DNA from: DATNIC01 sp035604635
GTDB lineage: Bacteria > Vulcanimicrobiota > Vulcanimicrobiia > Vulcanimicrobiales > Vulcanimicrobiaceae
Reading direction: 5' to 3'
NCBI GenBank assembly: GCA_035604635.1
Contig: DATNIC010000075.1
Coordinates: forward strand, 1-28,191
DNA length: 28,191 bases
Shown: positions 15,038 to 22,409 of the stretch, piece after piece
Numbering within the stretch: the first letter of the stretch is position 1
Layout: each line of letters starts with the position of its first letter
Made by a program: the position numbers and the translations under genes
Notes under the pieces: generated by a model
The model's database searches: none
The model's input: the letters and a program-made list of their open reading frames with translations, nothing else
Told to the model about the DNA's origin: nothing

Positions 15038-15898
15038 ATGTTGCATCAATCGGCACTTCCAAGGACGAAACTAGGCTCGAGCGGGCGCTCCATTACCCGC
15101 CTCGGGTTGGGCGGCGAGGGGGTTCTGCGGACCTTCGGCCGCGAGTTCGAGGCCCGGGCGGTGATCGAGGCGGCCCTTGCCGGCGGCATAACCTATCTCG
15201 AGTCGGCCAGGGCCTACCGGGGCAGCGAAAGCTACTACGGAAGCGTCCTGCCGCAGTTTCGTCGCGAGGCGCTCTTCGTCGCCAGCAAGGCGTACGATCG
15301 GACGAAGCGCGGCGCGCGGGCATCGCTCGAGACGACGCTCGCCGCGATGAACCTCGAGTACCTCGACCTCTGGCAATTGCACGATATTCGCGAGTGGGCC
15401 GAAGTAGCGGAACTCGACGAACCCGACGGAGCATATGCCGCCTTCGCCGAGGCGAAAGCGCAGGGGCTCGTGCGCTATATCGGCGTCACGGGTCATGCTG
15501 CGCCCGACGTCCTGCGCGCTGCTTGCGAACGCGTCGCGTTCGACACGGTCCTCTTGCCGATCAATCCGGCGGAAGGCGCGAGTGCAGACGGGTTCGAGCG
15601 CAGCGTCGTCCCGGCCGCACGCGCGCGCGGGATGGGCGTGATCGGAATGAAGGTCCTGGCGCGCGGGTTGCTGGTCGAGCCGCACGTCGGGGTCACGCCG
15701 GGCGAAGCGATCGGCTATGCGCTCGGCGCCGACGTCGATACCGTCGTCATCGGTTGTGACGACGTTGCGCAGGTCGAGGCGAACATCGCCGCTGCGCGGC
15801 TCGATCCGCTCCCCGCCGACGCCCGGCTCGCGCTGCAAGAACGCGTGAAGCGGTGGGCGCCTGAGCTCACCTATTACCGCCATCCGGCGACTGTCTGA
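15038..15898 (+). CDS. Aldo/keto reductase with Asp-to-Glu change in the catalytic tetrad
   Basis: 286 residues from ATG 15038. The (beta/alpha)8 AKR fold is seen in PRTKLGSSGRSITRLGLGGEG, then ITYLESARAYRGSESYYG, where the tetrad Tyr60 is in place but the usual Asp of 'FDTAxxYG' is Glu55. Lys84 (VASKAYD) and His115 (LDLWQLHDI) complete the tetrad. KAQGLVRYIGVTGH and a C-terminal NADPH segment (YALGADVDTVVIGCDDVAQVEANI) follow. The shorter length and the KVLARGLL phrase resemble the group of bacterial AKRs related to YajO/Fe-S-linked AKRs, but no 4Fe-4S Cys cluster follows. Substrate unknown. Its last 32 bases overlap the 3' end of the convergent small gene. Divergent from the muropeptide operon. 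Confidence 0.88.
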   Translation: MLHQSALPRTKLGSSGRSITRLGLGGEGVLRTFGREFEARAVIEAALAGGITYLESARAYRGSESYYGSVLPQFRREALFVASKAYDRTKRGARASLETTLAAMNLEYLDLWQLHDIREWAEVAELDEPDGAYAAFAEAKAQGLVRYIGVTGHAAPDVLRAACERVAFDTVLLPINPAEGASADGFERSVVPAARARGMGVIGMKVLARGLLVEPHVGVTPGEAIGYALGADVDTVVIGCDDVAQVEANIAAARLDPLPADARLALQERVKRWAPELTYYRHPATV

Positions 15899-16202
15899 TC
15901 TCCGCAGCATAGGCCGCGCGCGCGCCGTCGGCAGCGGATCCGCCGGCGCGCACCGTCTTCACGAGGCCGCGCAGCCGCTTCACGTGCTCATCGTCGCTGT
16001 CAACCCCAGCCAGGACGAGACGCAAGGCGATCAGCGCTTCGTCGGCAGCCCGCGCCCCGACCATCTCGAGCGCGCGGTAGAAAGGCGCAGCTTTCTGGTC
16101 GTCCGAGCGTGCCGCCAGCAGCGCCTCGATCGCGCGCGCTTTCGAAGGATGCCCGTCGAGCAGATATCCGTCGATGGCGGCCACCGCGAAACGATCAGTC
16201 AA
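15867..16202 (-). CDS. Small helical protein of unknown function
   Basis: 111 residues from TTG 16202 (a GTG at 16184 is an alternative). I do not recognise it. It is predicted to be all helical: FAVAAIDGYLLDGHPSKARAIEALLAA, then APFYRALEMVGARAADEALIALRLVLAG, DDEHVKRLRGLVKTVR and a basic C-terminus. No signal peptide, membrane segment or motif is seen. It lies 12 bases after the YbhB gene on the same strand, so the two probably share a transcript, and it overlaps the end of the aldo/keto reductase by 32 bases on the opposite strand. The opposite strand is also open here, so coding is likely but not certain. Confidence 0.55.
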   Translation of the reverse strand: MTDRFAVAAIDGYLLDGHPSKARAIEALLAARSDDQKAAPFYRALEMVGARAADEALIALRLVLAGVDSDDEHVKRLRGLVKTVRAGGSAADGARAAYAAEIRQSPDGGNR

Positions 16203-16214
16203 CGAAAACCGAAC

Positions 16215-16715
16215 TCAACTCCCGCCGTAGAGTCCCGTCAACGTCCCCTTACCGAGCGTGTGGAAGTTGACGTTGAACATGACGAGCGCACCGGTCGCAC
16301 CGGGTCCGAGATCGAGCTTGTCGATGTCGAGCGCGTAGACGTTGAAGTGGTAGGGGTGCGGCGGTCCGGGCGGCGGCGCAGGTCCGCCGTACGCGCTCGT
16401 GCCGAAGTCGGTGTAGCCCATGACGGTCCCCGCCGGATTCTTCCCAGGCGCCCCGGCGCCGGCTGGGAGCGACGTCGTTGAGGCCGGGATGTTGAACAGT
16501 ATCCAATGCCAAAAGCCGACGGTCGTCGGCGCATCGGGATCGTAGCACGTGATCGCAAAACTCTTTGTGCCCGGCGGCGCGCCGCTCCACCGCAGATCGG
16601 GCGATTGATTGCCGCCGCTGTGACCAAAGCCGCTGTACGCCATCGACTCGGGGATACGGCCCCCATCGCTGAACATCGAGCTCGTCACGGTGAGACTCAC
16701 GATATTTGTCGCCAT
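16215..16715 (-). CDS. YbhB/YbcL-family Raf-kinase-inhibitor-like (PEBP) protein
   Basis: 166 residues from ATG 16715. The phosphatidylethanolamine-binding-protein fold is recognised by the start TNIVSLTVTSSMFSDGGRIP, the ligand-site motif CYDPDAP (57-63) followed by WHWILFNIP (69-77), GYTDFGTSAYGGPAPPPGPP (100-119) and HPYHFNVYALD (120-130). The family length (150-180) fits this start. The family binds an anionic ligand in a pocket formed by the Asp/His residues; its bacterial role is not established. The frame stays open upstream to 16904, but the added 63 residues are antisense to the debranching enzyme and unlike the family. No signal peptide is seen with the chosen start. Divergent from the glycogen gene with 60 bases between. 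Confidence 0.88.
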   Translation of the reverse strand: MATNIVSLTVTSSMFSDGGRIPESMAYSGFGHSGGNQSPDLRWSGAPPGTKSFAITCYDPDAPTTVGFWHWILFNIPASTTSLPAGAGAPGKNPAGTVMGYTDFGTSAYGGPAPPPGPPHPYHFNVYALDIDKLDLGPGATGALVMFNVNFHTLGKGTLTGLYGGS

Positions 16716-16775
16716 ATCGCCCGGGAATTTCGTCTGTGCGGGAGCAACTCCGCCCGAGTTTGAAGCTGGGGAACC

Positions 16776-18731
16776 GTGCTCGGTTTCGGCCGCGACATCT
16801 GCGGCGATTTTGCTTCCGCAACCCGCCGTGAGTGGCTCGTTACCAACGGTTTGGGCGGCTATGCGTCGGGGACGATCGGCGGGGCGCTGACCCGCCGCTA
16901 CCACGGACTCCTGATTGCGTCACTCCATCCGCCGCTCGGACGGACTGCGACGCTCGCAAGACTCGACGGCGTAGCGACGTACTGTGACGGGACGTATGAA
17001 TTTGCGTCCAATCGTTGGCGCGACGGCTCGACCTCAAACGGCGAACGATTCATCGAGAGCTTTGCGCTCGAAGGGACCATCCCCGTCTGGACGTATGCGT
17101 TCGCGGACGCGCTGCTCGAACAGCGCATCTGGATGGAGCCCGGCGCCAACGCAACCTACATCCAGTTCGTCCTCGTCCGTGCTTCGGCGCCGGTGCGCCT
17201 CTCGTTCTTGGCGCTGGCCGAGCAGCGCGACTTCCACGCGCTGACGCACGCGTACGATGCGCGGCCGTCGGAAGCGGTCAGCGACGGAATCCGTTTCGTC
17301 CCGTTCGATGGCGCCGGTGAGATGCTCGTTCGCGCGCGCCATGCCGTCGTCACGGCGCGCAACGAGTGGTACTACGGTTTCCGTTACGACCTCGAAGCCG
17401 AACGTGGACTCGATTGCGAAAGCGATCTCCTGCACGTCGCGGACATCGAAGCTGACCTGCGCGAGGGCGGCTCGTTCGCCGTCGTCGCATCGATCGGGGC
17501 CGCTGCAAGTCTCGACGACGCGCTTGCCCTGAAAAGGCGCCGCGATGCCGACGCCGCCCTTGCCAAGCTCGCGCCGGCCGATGCGCCCGGCTGGATCGAG
17601 CAACTCGTCCTCGCAAGCGACGCCTTCGTCGCCGACCGCGCCGTCGCCGGCGCTCCCGACGCGAAGACCGTCATCGCCGGATATCCGTGGTTCGGCGATT
17701 GGGGGCGCGACACGATGATCTCGCTCCCCGGATTGACCTTGGTTACGGGTCGACCCGAGATCGCGCGTTCGATCTTGCGCACGTTCGCAGCCTTTCTCGA
17801 CGATGGGATGTTGCCCAACCGCTTCCCCGAAGCGGGCGAGGCACCCGAGTACAATACCGTCGATGCGACGTTGTGGTACGTCGAGGCGATCCGCGCTTAC
17901 CACGCCGCGACCGGCGACGAGGCCTTCGTCGACGAGCTGTTTCCAAAGCTCGAGGAGATCGTCCGCGCGCATGTCGAGGGGACACGCTTCGAGATCGCCG
18001 TCGATCCCGCCGACGGCTTGCTGCGCGCCGGCGTTCCCGGCGTCCAGTTGACTTGGATGGATGCGAAGGTCGGCGACTGGGTCGTCACGCCGCGCATCGG
18101 AAAGCCGGTCGAGATCAACGCCCTCTGGTACAATGCGCTGCGCACGATCGAGACCTTCGCGCGGACGCGCGGCGACGCGGCGCGCTACGATCGCCTGGCC
18201 GCGCAGGCCTACGCGAGCTTCGAACGTTTTTGGAACGACTCTCGCGAGTATTGCTTCGATGTGCTCGACGGACCGGACGGCGACGACGCGGCGATCCGGC
18301 CGAACGCGCTGTTCGCCGTCGCGCTCGAGCACGCGCCGCTGGCGCCGGATCACCACCGTAGCGTCGTCGATACTTGCGCGCGCCTGCTGCTCACTTCATG
18401 CGGTCTGCGTTCGCTTGACCCGGGTGATCCGCGCTACGTCGGAGTCTACATCGGCGATCAACGCTCCCGCGACGGCGCCTATCATCAAGGGACGGTCTGG
18501 GCGTGGCTGCTCGGTCCATTCGTAAGTGCCCATCTGCGCGTTTATCGCGATCCGGCCGCAGCCGAGCGGTACTTGCACGCGGTGCGCTATCTGCTCGCGG
18601 ACGGCGCGGTTGGGACGTTGGGCGAGATCTTCGACGGCGACCCTCCGTTTACGCCGCGCGGCTGTTTCGCGCAAGCATGGAGCGTCGCGGAAGTACTGCG
18701 CGCTTGGGATGCGATCGCACGGTATCGCTGA
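16776..18731 (+). CDS. Amylo-alpha-1,6-glucosidase (glycogen debranching enzyme, GDE type)
   Basis: 651 residues from GTG 16776, with GGGGA about six bases ahead. The N-terminal beta-sandwich domain opens FGRDICGDFASATRREWLVTNGLGGYASGTIGG, diagnostic of this family; RRYHGLLIASL follows. The (alpha/alpha)6 barrel begins about residue 290 and shows GYPWFGDWGRDTMISLPGL (about 301-319), EYNTVDATLWYVEA, LTWMDAKVGDWVVTPRIGKP (about 425) and GTLGEIFDGDPPF (about 613). The Asp in TWMDA and Glu in GEIFDG are the usual general acid and base. The enzyme hydrolyses alpha-1,6 branch stubs of glycogen or limit dextrin. It heads a plus-strand run of alpha-glucan genes. GlgX further on is a second, unrelated debranching enzyme, so the two may serve different branch lengths. 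Confidence 0.94.
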   Translation: MLGFGRDICGDFASATRREWLVTNGLGGYASGTIGGALTRRYHGLLIASLHPPLGRTATLARLDGVATYCDGTYEFASNRWRDGSTSNGERFIESFALEGTIPVWTYAFADALLEQRIWMEPGANATYIQFVLVRASAPVRLSFLALAEQRDFHALTHAYDARPSEAVSDGIRFVPFDGAGEMLVRARHAVVTARNEWYYGFRYDLEAERGLDCESDLLHVADIEADLREGGSFAVVASIGAAASLDDALALKRRRDADAALAKLAPADAPGWIEQLVLASDAFVADRAVAGAPDAKTVIAGYPWFGDWGRDTMISLPGLTLVTGRPEIARSILRTFAAFLDDGMLPNRFPEAGEAPEYNTVDATLWYVEAIRAYHAATGDEAFVDELFPKLEEIVRAHVEGTRFEIAVDPADGLLRAGVPGVQLTWMDAKVGDWVVTPRIGKPVEINALWYNALRTIETFARTRGDAARYDRLAAQAYASFERFWNDSREYCFDVLDGPDGDDAAIRPNALFAVALEHAPLAPDHHRSVVDTCARLLLTSCGLRSLDPGDPRYVGVYIGDQRSRDGAYHQGTVWAWLLGPFVSAHLRVYRDPAAAERYLHAVRYLLADGAVGTLGEIFDGDPPFTPRGCFAQAWSVAEVLRAWDAIARYR

Positions 18732-18800
18732 CATGGTACATTGCGCGCCCTCGGGGTATGGTGCAACAGCAGAATCGCGAGCGCGCTTGAGGCTCGGGGG

Positions 18801-18819
18801 CCCCAAGCGGAGCTTGGGG
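18801..18819 (+). repeat. Perfect 7-base hairpin just before the flavoprotein start
   Basis: CCCCAAG-CGGAG-CTTGGGG is a perfect 7-bp stem with a 5-base loop, extended by G/C-rich flanks. It sits between the debranching-enzyme stop and the TTG at 18830; the right arm (TTGGGGGG, 18814-18820) also serves as the only Shine-Dalgarno-like tract for that TTG, so folding would hide it. The words AGCGGAGC and AGCTTGG recur at 18806-18818 and 18827-18841, as in a small duplicated or dispersed repeat. No T-tract follows, so it is not a standard terminator. Confidence 0.5.
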
Positions 18820-18829
18820 GGCGCGTAGC

Positions 18830-20194
18830 TTGGAGCGGAGCGCCGTTAAAACAGACGCGATCGTCATCGGCAGCGGCCAGGGCGGCGTCCCGCTCGCCGT
18901 CGATTTGGCCGGCTCCGGAAAGTCGGTCGTCCTCTTCGAACGCGCGGAGCTCGGGGGGACGTGCATCAACACCGGTTGCACGCCGTCGAAATCCTTTCTC
19001 GCCGCGGCGCACACCGCGGGACGCGCACGGTCCGCGTCCGCCCTCGGCGTGCGCGGCGACGTCACGATCGATTTCGGAGCGACGATGGAGCGCGTGCGCG
19101 GGATCATCGCCTCATTCCGCGAGGGTGTGCAGCGGCGCATCGAATCCGCCGGCGTCCGTTGCGTGCACGGCGAGGCCTCGTTCGTCGACGCGAAGACGGT
19201 CGCGGCGGGCGAACATTGCTTCACCGCGCCGCTCATCGTCATCGATACGGGCGCGTCGCCGGCGGCGCCACCGATCGAAGGGCTGGCAAGCGTCTCCTAT
19301 TTGACCGACAAGACGTTCTTCGCGCAGAAACGACTTCCAAAGCGCGTCGTCGTCGTCGGCGGCGGCTACATCGGCCTCGAGCTTGGACAAGGGATCGCGC
19401 GCTGCGGAGCCCGAGTCGACATCATCCAACATGCGGATCGCGTCCTCGAGCGCGAAGAACCGGATGTCAGCGACGTCCTGGAACGCGCGCTGCGCGCCGA
19501 CGGGATCGCCCTGCATCTCGCTTGCGACGTCGTCAAAGTCGCGCGCAGCGGAGACGCCATCGCGGTGACCCTTTCAAACGGGACGGTGCTCGCTGCCGAC
19601 GCGCTGCTCGTCGCGACCGGACGCGTCCCGAACACGGCGGCGCTCCGTTGCGACGCAGCCGGGATCGCGCTCGACCGCCGCGGATACATCACGATCGACG
19701 ATCGTTTCCATACGACCGCCGACGGCGTCTATGCTATCGGCGATGTTGCGGGGCAGCCGGCCTTTACGCACGTCTCGTGGGAAGACTACCGCCGCGTCAA
19801 GGCGATCCTCGCAGGAAAAGAGCGGACGCGGCATGACCGCGTCCTCGGCTACGCGGTCTATACGGAACCGCAAGTCGGACGAGCCGGGCTGACCCTCGAT
19901 GAGGCGCGAGCAAGCGGGATACCGGCTCGCGCCGTGACGCTCCCGGTCACGAACATCGCGCGCGGGATCGAATGGGGCCAGGAGCTCGGCTTCTACCGCC
20001 TGGTCGTCGACGAGCGCGACGACCGGATCCTCGGCGCAACGCTCGTCGGTTACGAAACGGCCGAGCTCGTTCACGTCTTCATCGCGCTCATGGAAGCCGG
20101 GGCGACGTGGCAAACGCTCGAGCAGATGGTCGGGATCCACCCGACGTACGGCGAAGGCCTGCCCAGCTTGGCACGACTCCTAGTTCATGGATGA
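18830..20194 (+). CDS. FAD-dependent pyridine nucleotide-disulfide oxidoreductase (dihydrolipoamide dehydrogenase/mercuric-reductase-like)
   Basis: 454 residues from TTG 18830. FAD-binding GSGQGG is at 14-19; the redox-active disulfide is Cys45/Cys50 in GGTCINTGCTPSK; the NAD(P) loop is VVVGGGYIGLELGQGIA (about 173-189); the second FAD motif is GVYAIGDVAGQPAFTH; and the C-terminal dimer domain ends with GIHPTYGEGLPSLAR, whose His-Pro and Glu complete the disulfide active site. The class I fold is certain, but the partner is not: a lipoyl enzyme, thiol or quinone are possible. It is not a mercuric reductase in the strict sense, because there is no N-terminal heavy-metal domain and no C-terminal Cys pair. 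The stop lies inside the start of glgB (8-base overlap), so it is translated with the glycogen genes. Confidence 0.9.
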   Translation: MERSAVKTDAIVIGSGQGGVPLAVDLAGSGKSVVLFERAELGGTCINTGCTPSKSFLAAAHTAGRARSASALGVRGDVTIDFGATMERVRGIIASFREGVQRRIESAGVRCVHGEASFVDAKTVAAGEHCFTAPLIVIDTGASPAAPPIEGLASVSYLTDKTFFAQKRLPKRVVVVGGGYIGLELGQGIARCGARVDIIQHADRVLEREEPDVSDVLERALRADGIALHLACDVVKVARSGDAIAVTLSNGTVLAADALLVATGRVPNTAALRCDAAGIALDRRGYITIDDRFHTTADGVYAIGDVAGQPAFTHVSWEDYRRVKAILAGKERTRHDRVLGYAVYTEPQVGRAGLTLDEARASGIPARAVTLPVTNIARGIEWGQELGFYRLVVDERDDRILGATLVGYETAELVHVFIALMEAGATWQTLEQMVGIHPTYGEGLPSLARLLVHG

Positions 20195-22397
20195 ACGCCG
20201 CATCGTCGTAACGGCGCCGGCCGAGATCGCAGCGATCGTCGCCGGGATCCACCGCGATCCGTTCGCCTTCTTGGGCATGCACCACGTCGGCCGGACGCTC
20301 GTCGTGCGCGCGTTCTTACCGCACGTGCAGCGCGTCGGCGTCGTCGACGAGCGCAGCGGCGAGCTCGTCGCCGACCTCGCCTGCGACGACCCGGCGGGCT
20401 TCTTCTCCGGTGCTCTTCCGCCGGAGCGGGAACTGCGCTTCCCCTATCGCTTGCGGATCGAGACCGAAACGCACACGCGGGACATCGACGATCCGTATCG
20501 CTTCGGTCCGGTCCTGCAAGAGCTCGATGTCTATTTGCTCGGCGAAGGGACGCACTTACGTCCGTACGAGAAGCTCGGCGCGCACCGCATGACGATGGAA
20601 GGCGTCGATGGGACGTCGTTCGCCGTGTGGGCTCCGAATGCGCGCCGCGCGAGCATCGTCGGCGACTTCAACGATTGGGATGGCCGCCGGCACCCGATGC
20701 GCCTGCGGGTCGAGTGCGGCGTGTGGGAGATCTTCCTCCCCGGCGTCGGAGACGGGGCGGCGTACAAGTTCGAGTTGATCGGCCCCAGCGCTGAGCTCCT
20801 CGCGCTAAAATCGGATCCGTACGCATTTCGAACGGAGCATCCTCCGGCGAGCGCCTCCGTCGTCGCCACGGTCGAGACCTCGCCGCGCGCGGGCATGGAA
20901 TGGTTCGAACGCAGGGCCGCGGCCGCGCGCCGCGACGCACCGATCTCGATCTACGAGGTCCACCTCGGCTCGTGGAAACGCAAACCCGAAGAAGAGAACC
21001 GCTACCTGACGTACTACGAGCTCGCCGACGATCTCATACCGTACGCCAAATGGATGGGCTACTCGCACATCGAGCTCTTGCCGATCGCCGAATATCCCTT
21101 CGATGGCTCGTGGGGCTATCAGCCGATCGCGTTATTCGCGCCGACGTCGCGCTTCGGCGATCCGGACGGCTTCCGTGCTTTCGTCGACCGCGCGCACGCC
21201 GAAGGGATCGGCGTCCTCGCTGATTGGGTCCCGGCGCACTTCATCACCGACTCGCATGGCCTAGGTAACTTCGACGGGACGCACCTTTACGAGCACGCCG
21301 ATCCGCGCCAAGGTTATCATCCGGATTGGAACACGCTCATCTACAACTACGGCCGGCGCGAGGTAGCGAACTTCCTGCGCTCGAGCGCGCTGTTTTGGTT
21401 CGACAAGTACAACATCGATGGATTGCGGGTCGACGCGGTCGCCTCGATGCTCTACCTCGACTATAGCCGCAAGCCCGGCGAATGGATTCCGAACCACTAC
21501 GGCGGCAACGAAAACCTGGCTGCGATCGATTTTCTTCGGCGTCTCAACGAAATCGTCTATGCCGAAGAGCCGGGAGCGCTCATGGTCGCGGAGGAGTCCA
21601 CGGCCTGGCCGATGGTATCGATGCCGACGTACTTGGGCGGGCTCGGCTTCGGCTACAAGTGGAACATGGGCTGGATGCACGATACGCTCGCGTTTCTGCG
21701 AGTGGACCCGCTCTATCGGAAGTACCACCTCTCGAATCTGTCGTTCGGTTTGCTCTACGCGTACAGCGAAAACTACATCTTGCCGCTTTCGCACGACGAG
21801 GTCGTCCACGGCAAGGGCGCGCTCGTTGCGAAAATGCCCGGCGACCGCTGGCAGCGCTTCGCCAACCTGCGCCTGCTCTACGCCCTCATGTACGCGCATC
21901 CGGGCAAGAAGCTGCTCTTCATGGGCGGCGAGTTCGGACAGGAACGCGAGTGGAATCACGACCAGTCGCTCGACTGGCATCTCACGAACGATCCGCTTCA
22001 CGCCGGCGTTCAGACGCTCGTGCGCGATCTCAATCGAATCCTGCGCTCGACGCCGGCGCTCTACGAACTCGACGCCGATCCTGCCGGGTTCGAGTGGATC
22101 GATTTCAACGATCACGAGAGCACGGTCGTCTCGTTCGCGCGGCGCAGCCGCGACGGCACCCCGTTGATCGCCGTATTCAACTGCACGCCGGTCGTGCGCG
22201 AAGGCTACCGGGTCGGCGTCCCGTTTCACGGCGTTTATCACGAGATCCTCAACACCGACGCCGGAACGTACGGCGGGTCCAACGTCGGCAATCTTGGCAG
22301 CGTCATCGCGCTGCGATACCCCGCCCACGGTCGCGAGCACTCGATCGTCCTCACGCTCCCGCCGCTCGGGGCGGTCTTCTTTACACCCGCTTCTTAG
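20187..22397 (+). CDS. glgB: 1,4-alpha-glucan branching enzyme
   Basis: 736 residues from ATG 20187, overlapping the flavoprotein stop by eight bases. It has the full long form: N1 domain (IVAGIHRDPFAFLGMH, about 18-32), CBM48-type N2 (VWAPNARRASIVGDFNDWDG, 148-167) and a GH13_9 barrel. The nucleophile is Asp416 in DGLRVDAVASM, the acid/base Glu469 in VAEESTAWP, and the third acid Asp537 in LSHDEVVHGKG; these have the same spacing as Asp405/Glu458/Asp526 of E. coli GlgB. YEVHLGSWKR, WVPAHF and GGEFGQEREW are also present, followed by a C-terminal beta domain. The enzyme makes alpha-1,6 branches in glycogen. The TAG stop (22395-22397) is in the same frame as glgX. Confidence 0.97.
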   Translation: MDERRIVVTAPAEIAAIVAGIHRDPFAFLGMHHVGRTLVVRAFLPHVQRVGVVDERSGELVADLACDDPAGFFSGALPPERELRFPYRLRIETETHTRDIDDPYRFGPVLQELDVYLLGEGTHLRPYEKLGAHRMTMEGVDGTSFAVWAPNARRASIVGDFNDWDGRRHPMRLRVECGVWEIFLPGVGDGAAYKFELIGPSAELLALKSDPYAFRTEHPPASASVVATVETSPRAGMEWFERRAAAARRDAPISIYEVHLGSWKRKPEEENRYLTYYELADDLIPYAKWMGYSHIELLPIAEYPFDGSWGYQPIALFAPTSRFGDPDGFRAFVDRAHAEGIGVLADWVPAHFITDSHGLGNFDGTHLYEHADPRQGYHPDWNTLIYNYGRREVANFLRSSALFWFDKYNIDGLRVDAVASMLYLDYSRKPGEWIPNHYGGNENLAAIDFLRRLNEIVYAEEPGALMVAEESTAWPMVSMPTYLGGLGFGYKWNMGWMHDTLAFLRVDPLYRKYHLSNLSFGLLYAYSENYILPLSHDEVVHGKGALVAKMPGDRWQRFANLRLLYALMYAHPGKKLLFMGGEFGQEREWNHDQSLDWHLTNDPLHAGVQTLVRDLNRILRSTPALYELDADPAGFEWIDFNDHESTVVSFARRSRDGTPLIAVFNCTPVVREGYRVGVPFHGVYHEILNTDAGTYGGSNVGNLGSVIALRYPAHGREHSIVLTLPPLGAVFFTPAS

Positions 22398-22400
22398 GAA
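22396..22400 (+). promoter_or_regulatory. Shine-Dalgarno-like AGGAA that selects a CTG start for glgX
   Basis: AGGAA at 22396-22400 straddles the glgB stop codon and ends nine bases before CTG 22410. There is no ATG, GTG or TTG in the glgX frame between the glgB stop and residue 30 of the conserved protein, so this site makes CTG the best-supported start. Inference from spacing only. Confidence 0.45.
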
Positions 22401-22409
22401 ATCGCCGAC

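Noticed and set aside
16716..16904. N-terminal extension of the YbhB gene containing LTAGC, which looks like a lipobox
   Set aside because: No hydrophobic segment precedes it, and the stretch is antisense to the conserved start of the debranching enzyme.
17034..18356. Minus-strand open frame of 440 codons opposite the debranching enzyme
   Set aside because: Antisense shadow of conserved GDE motifs; no recognisable domain.
18830..20194. Mercuric reductase
   Set aside because: No N-terminal heavy-metal domain and no C-terminal Cys-Cys; only the general disulfide reductase fold is supported.
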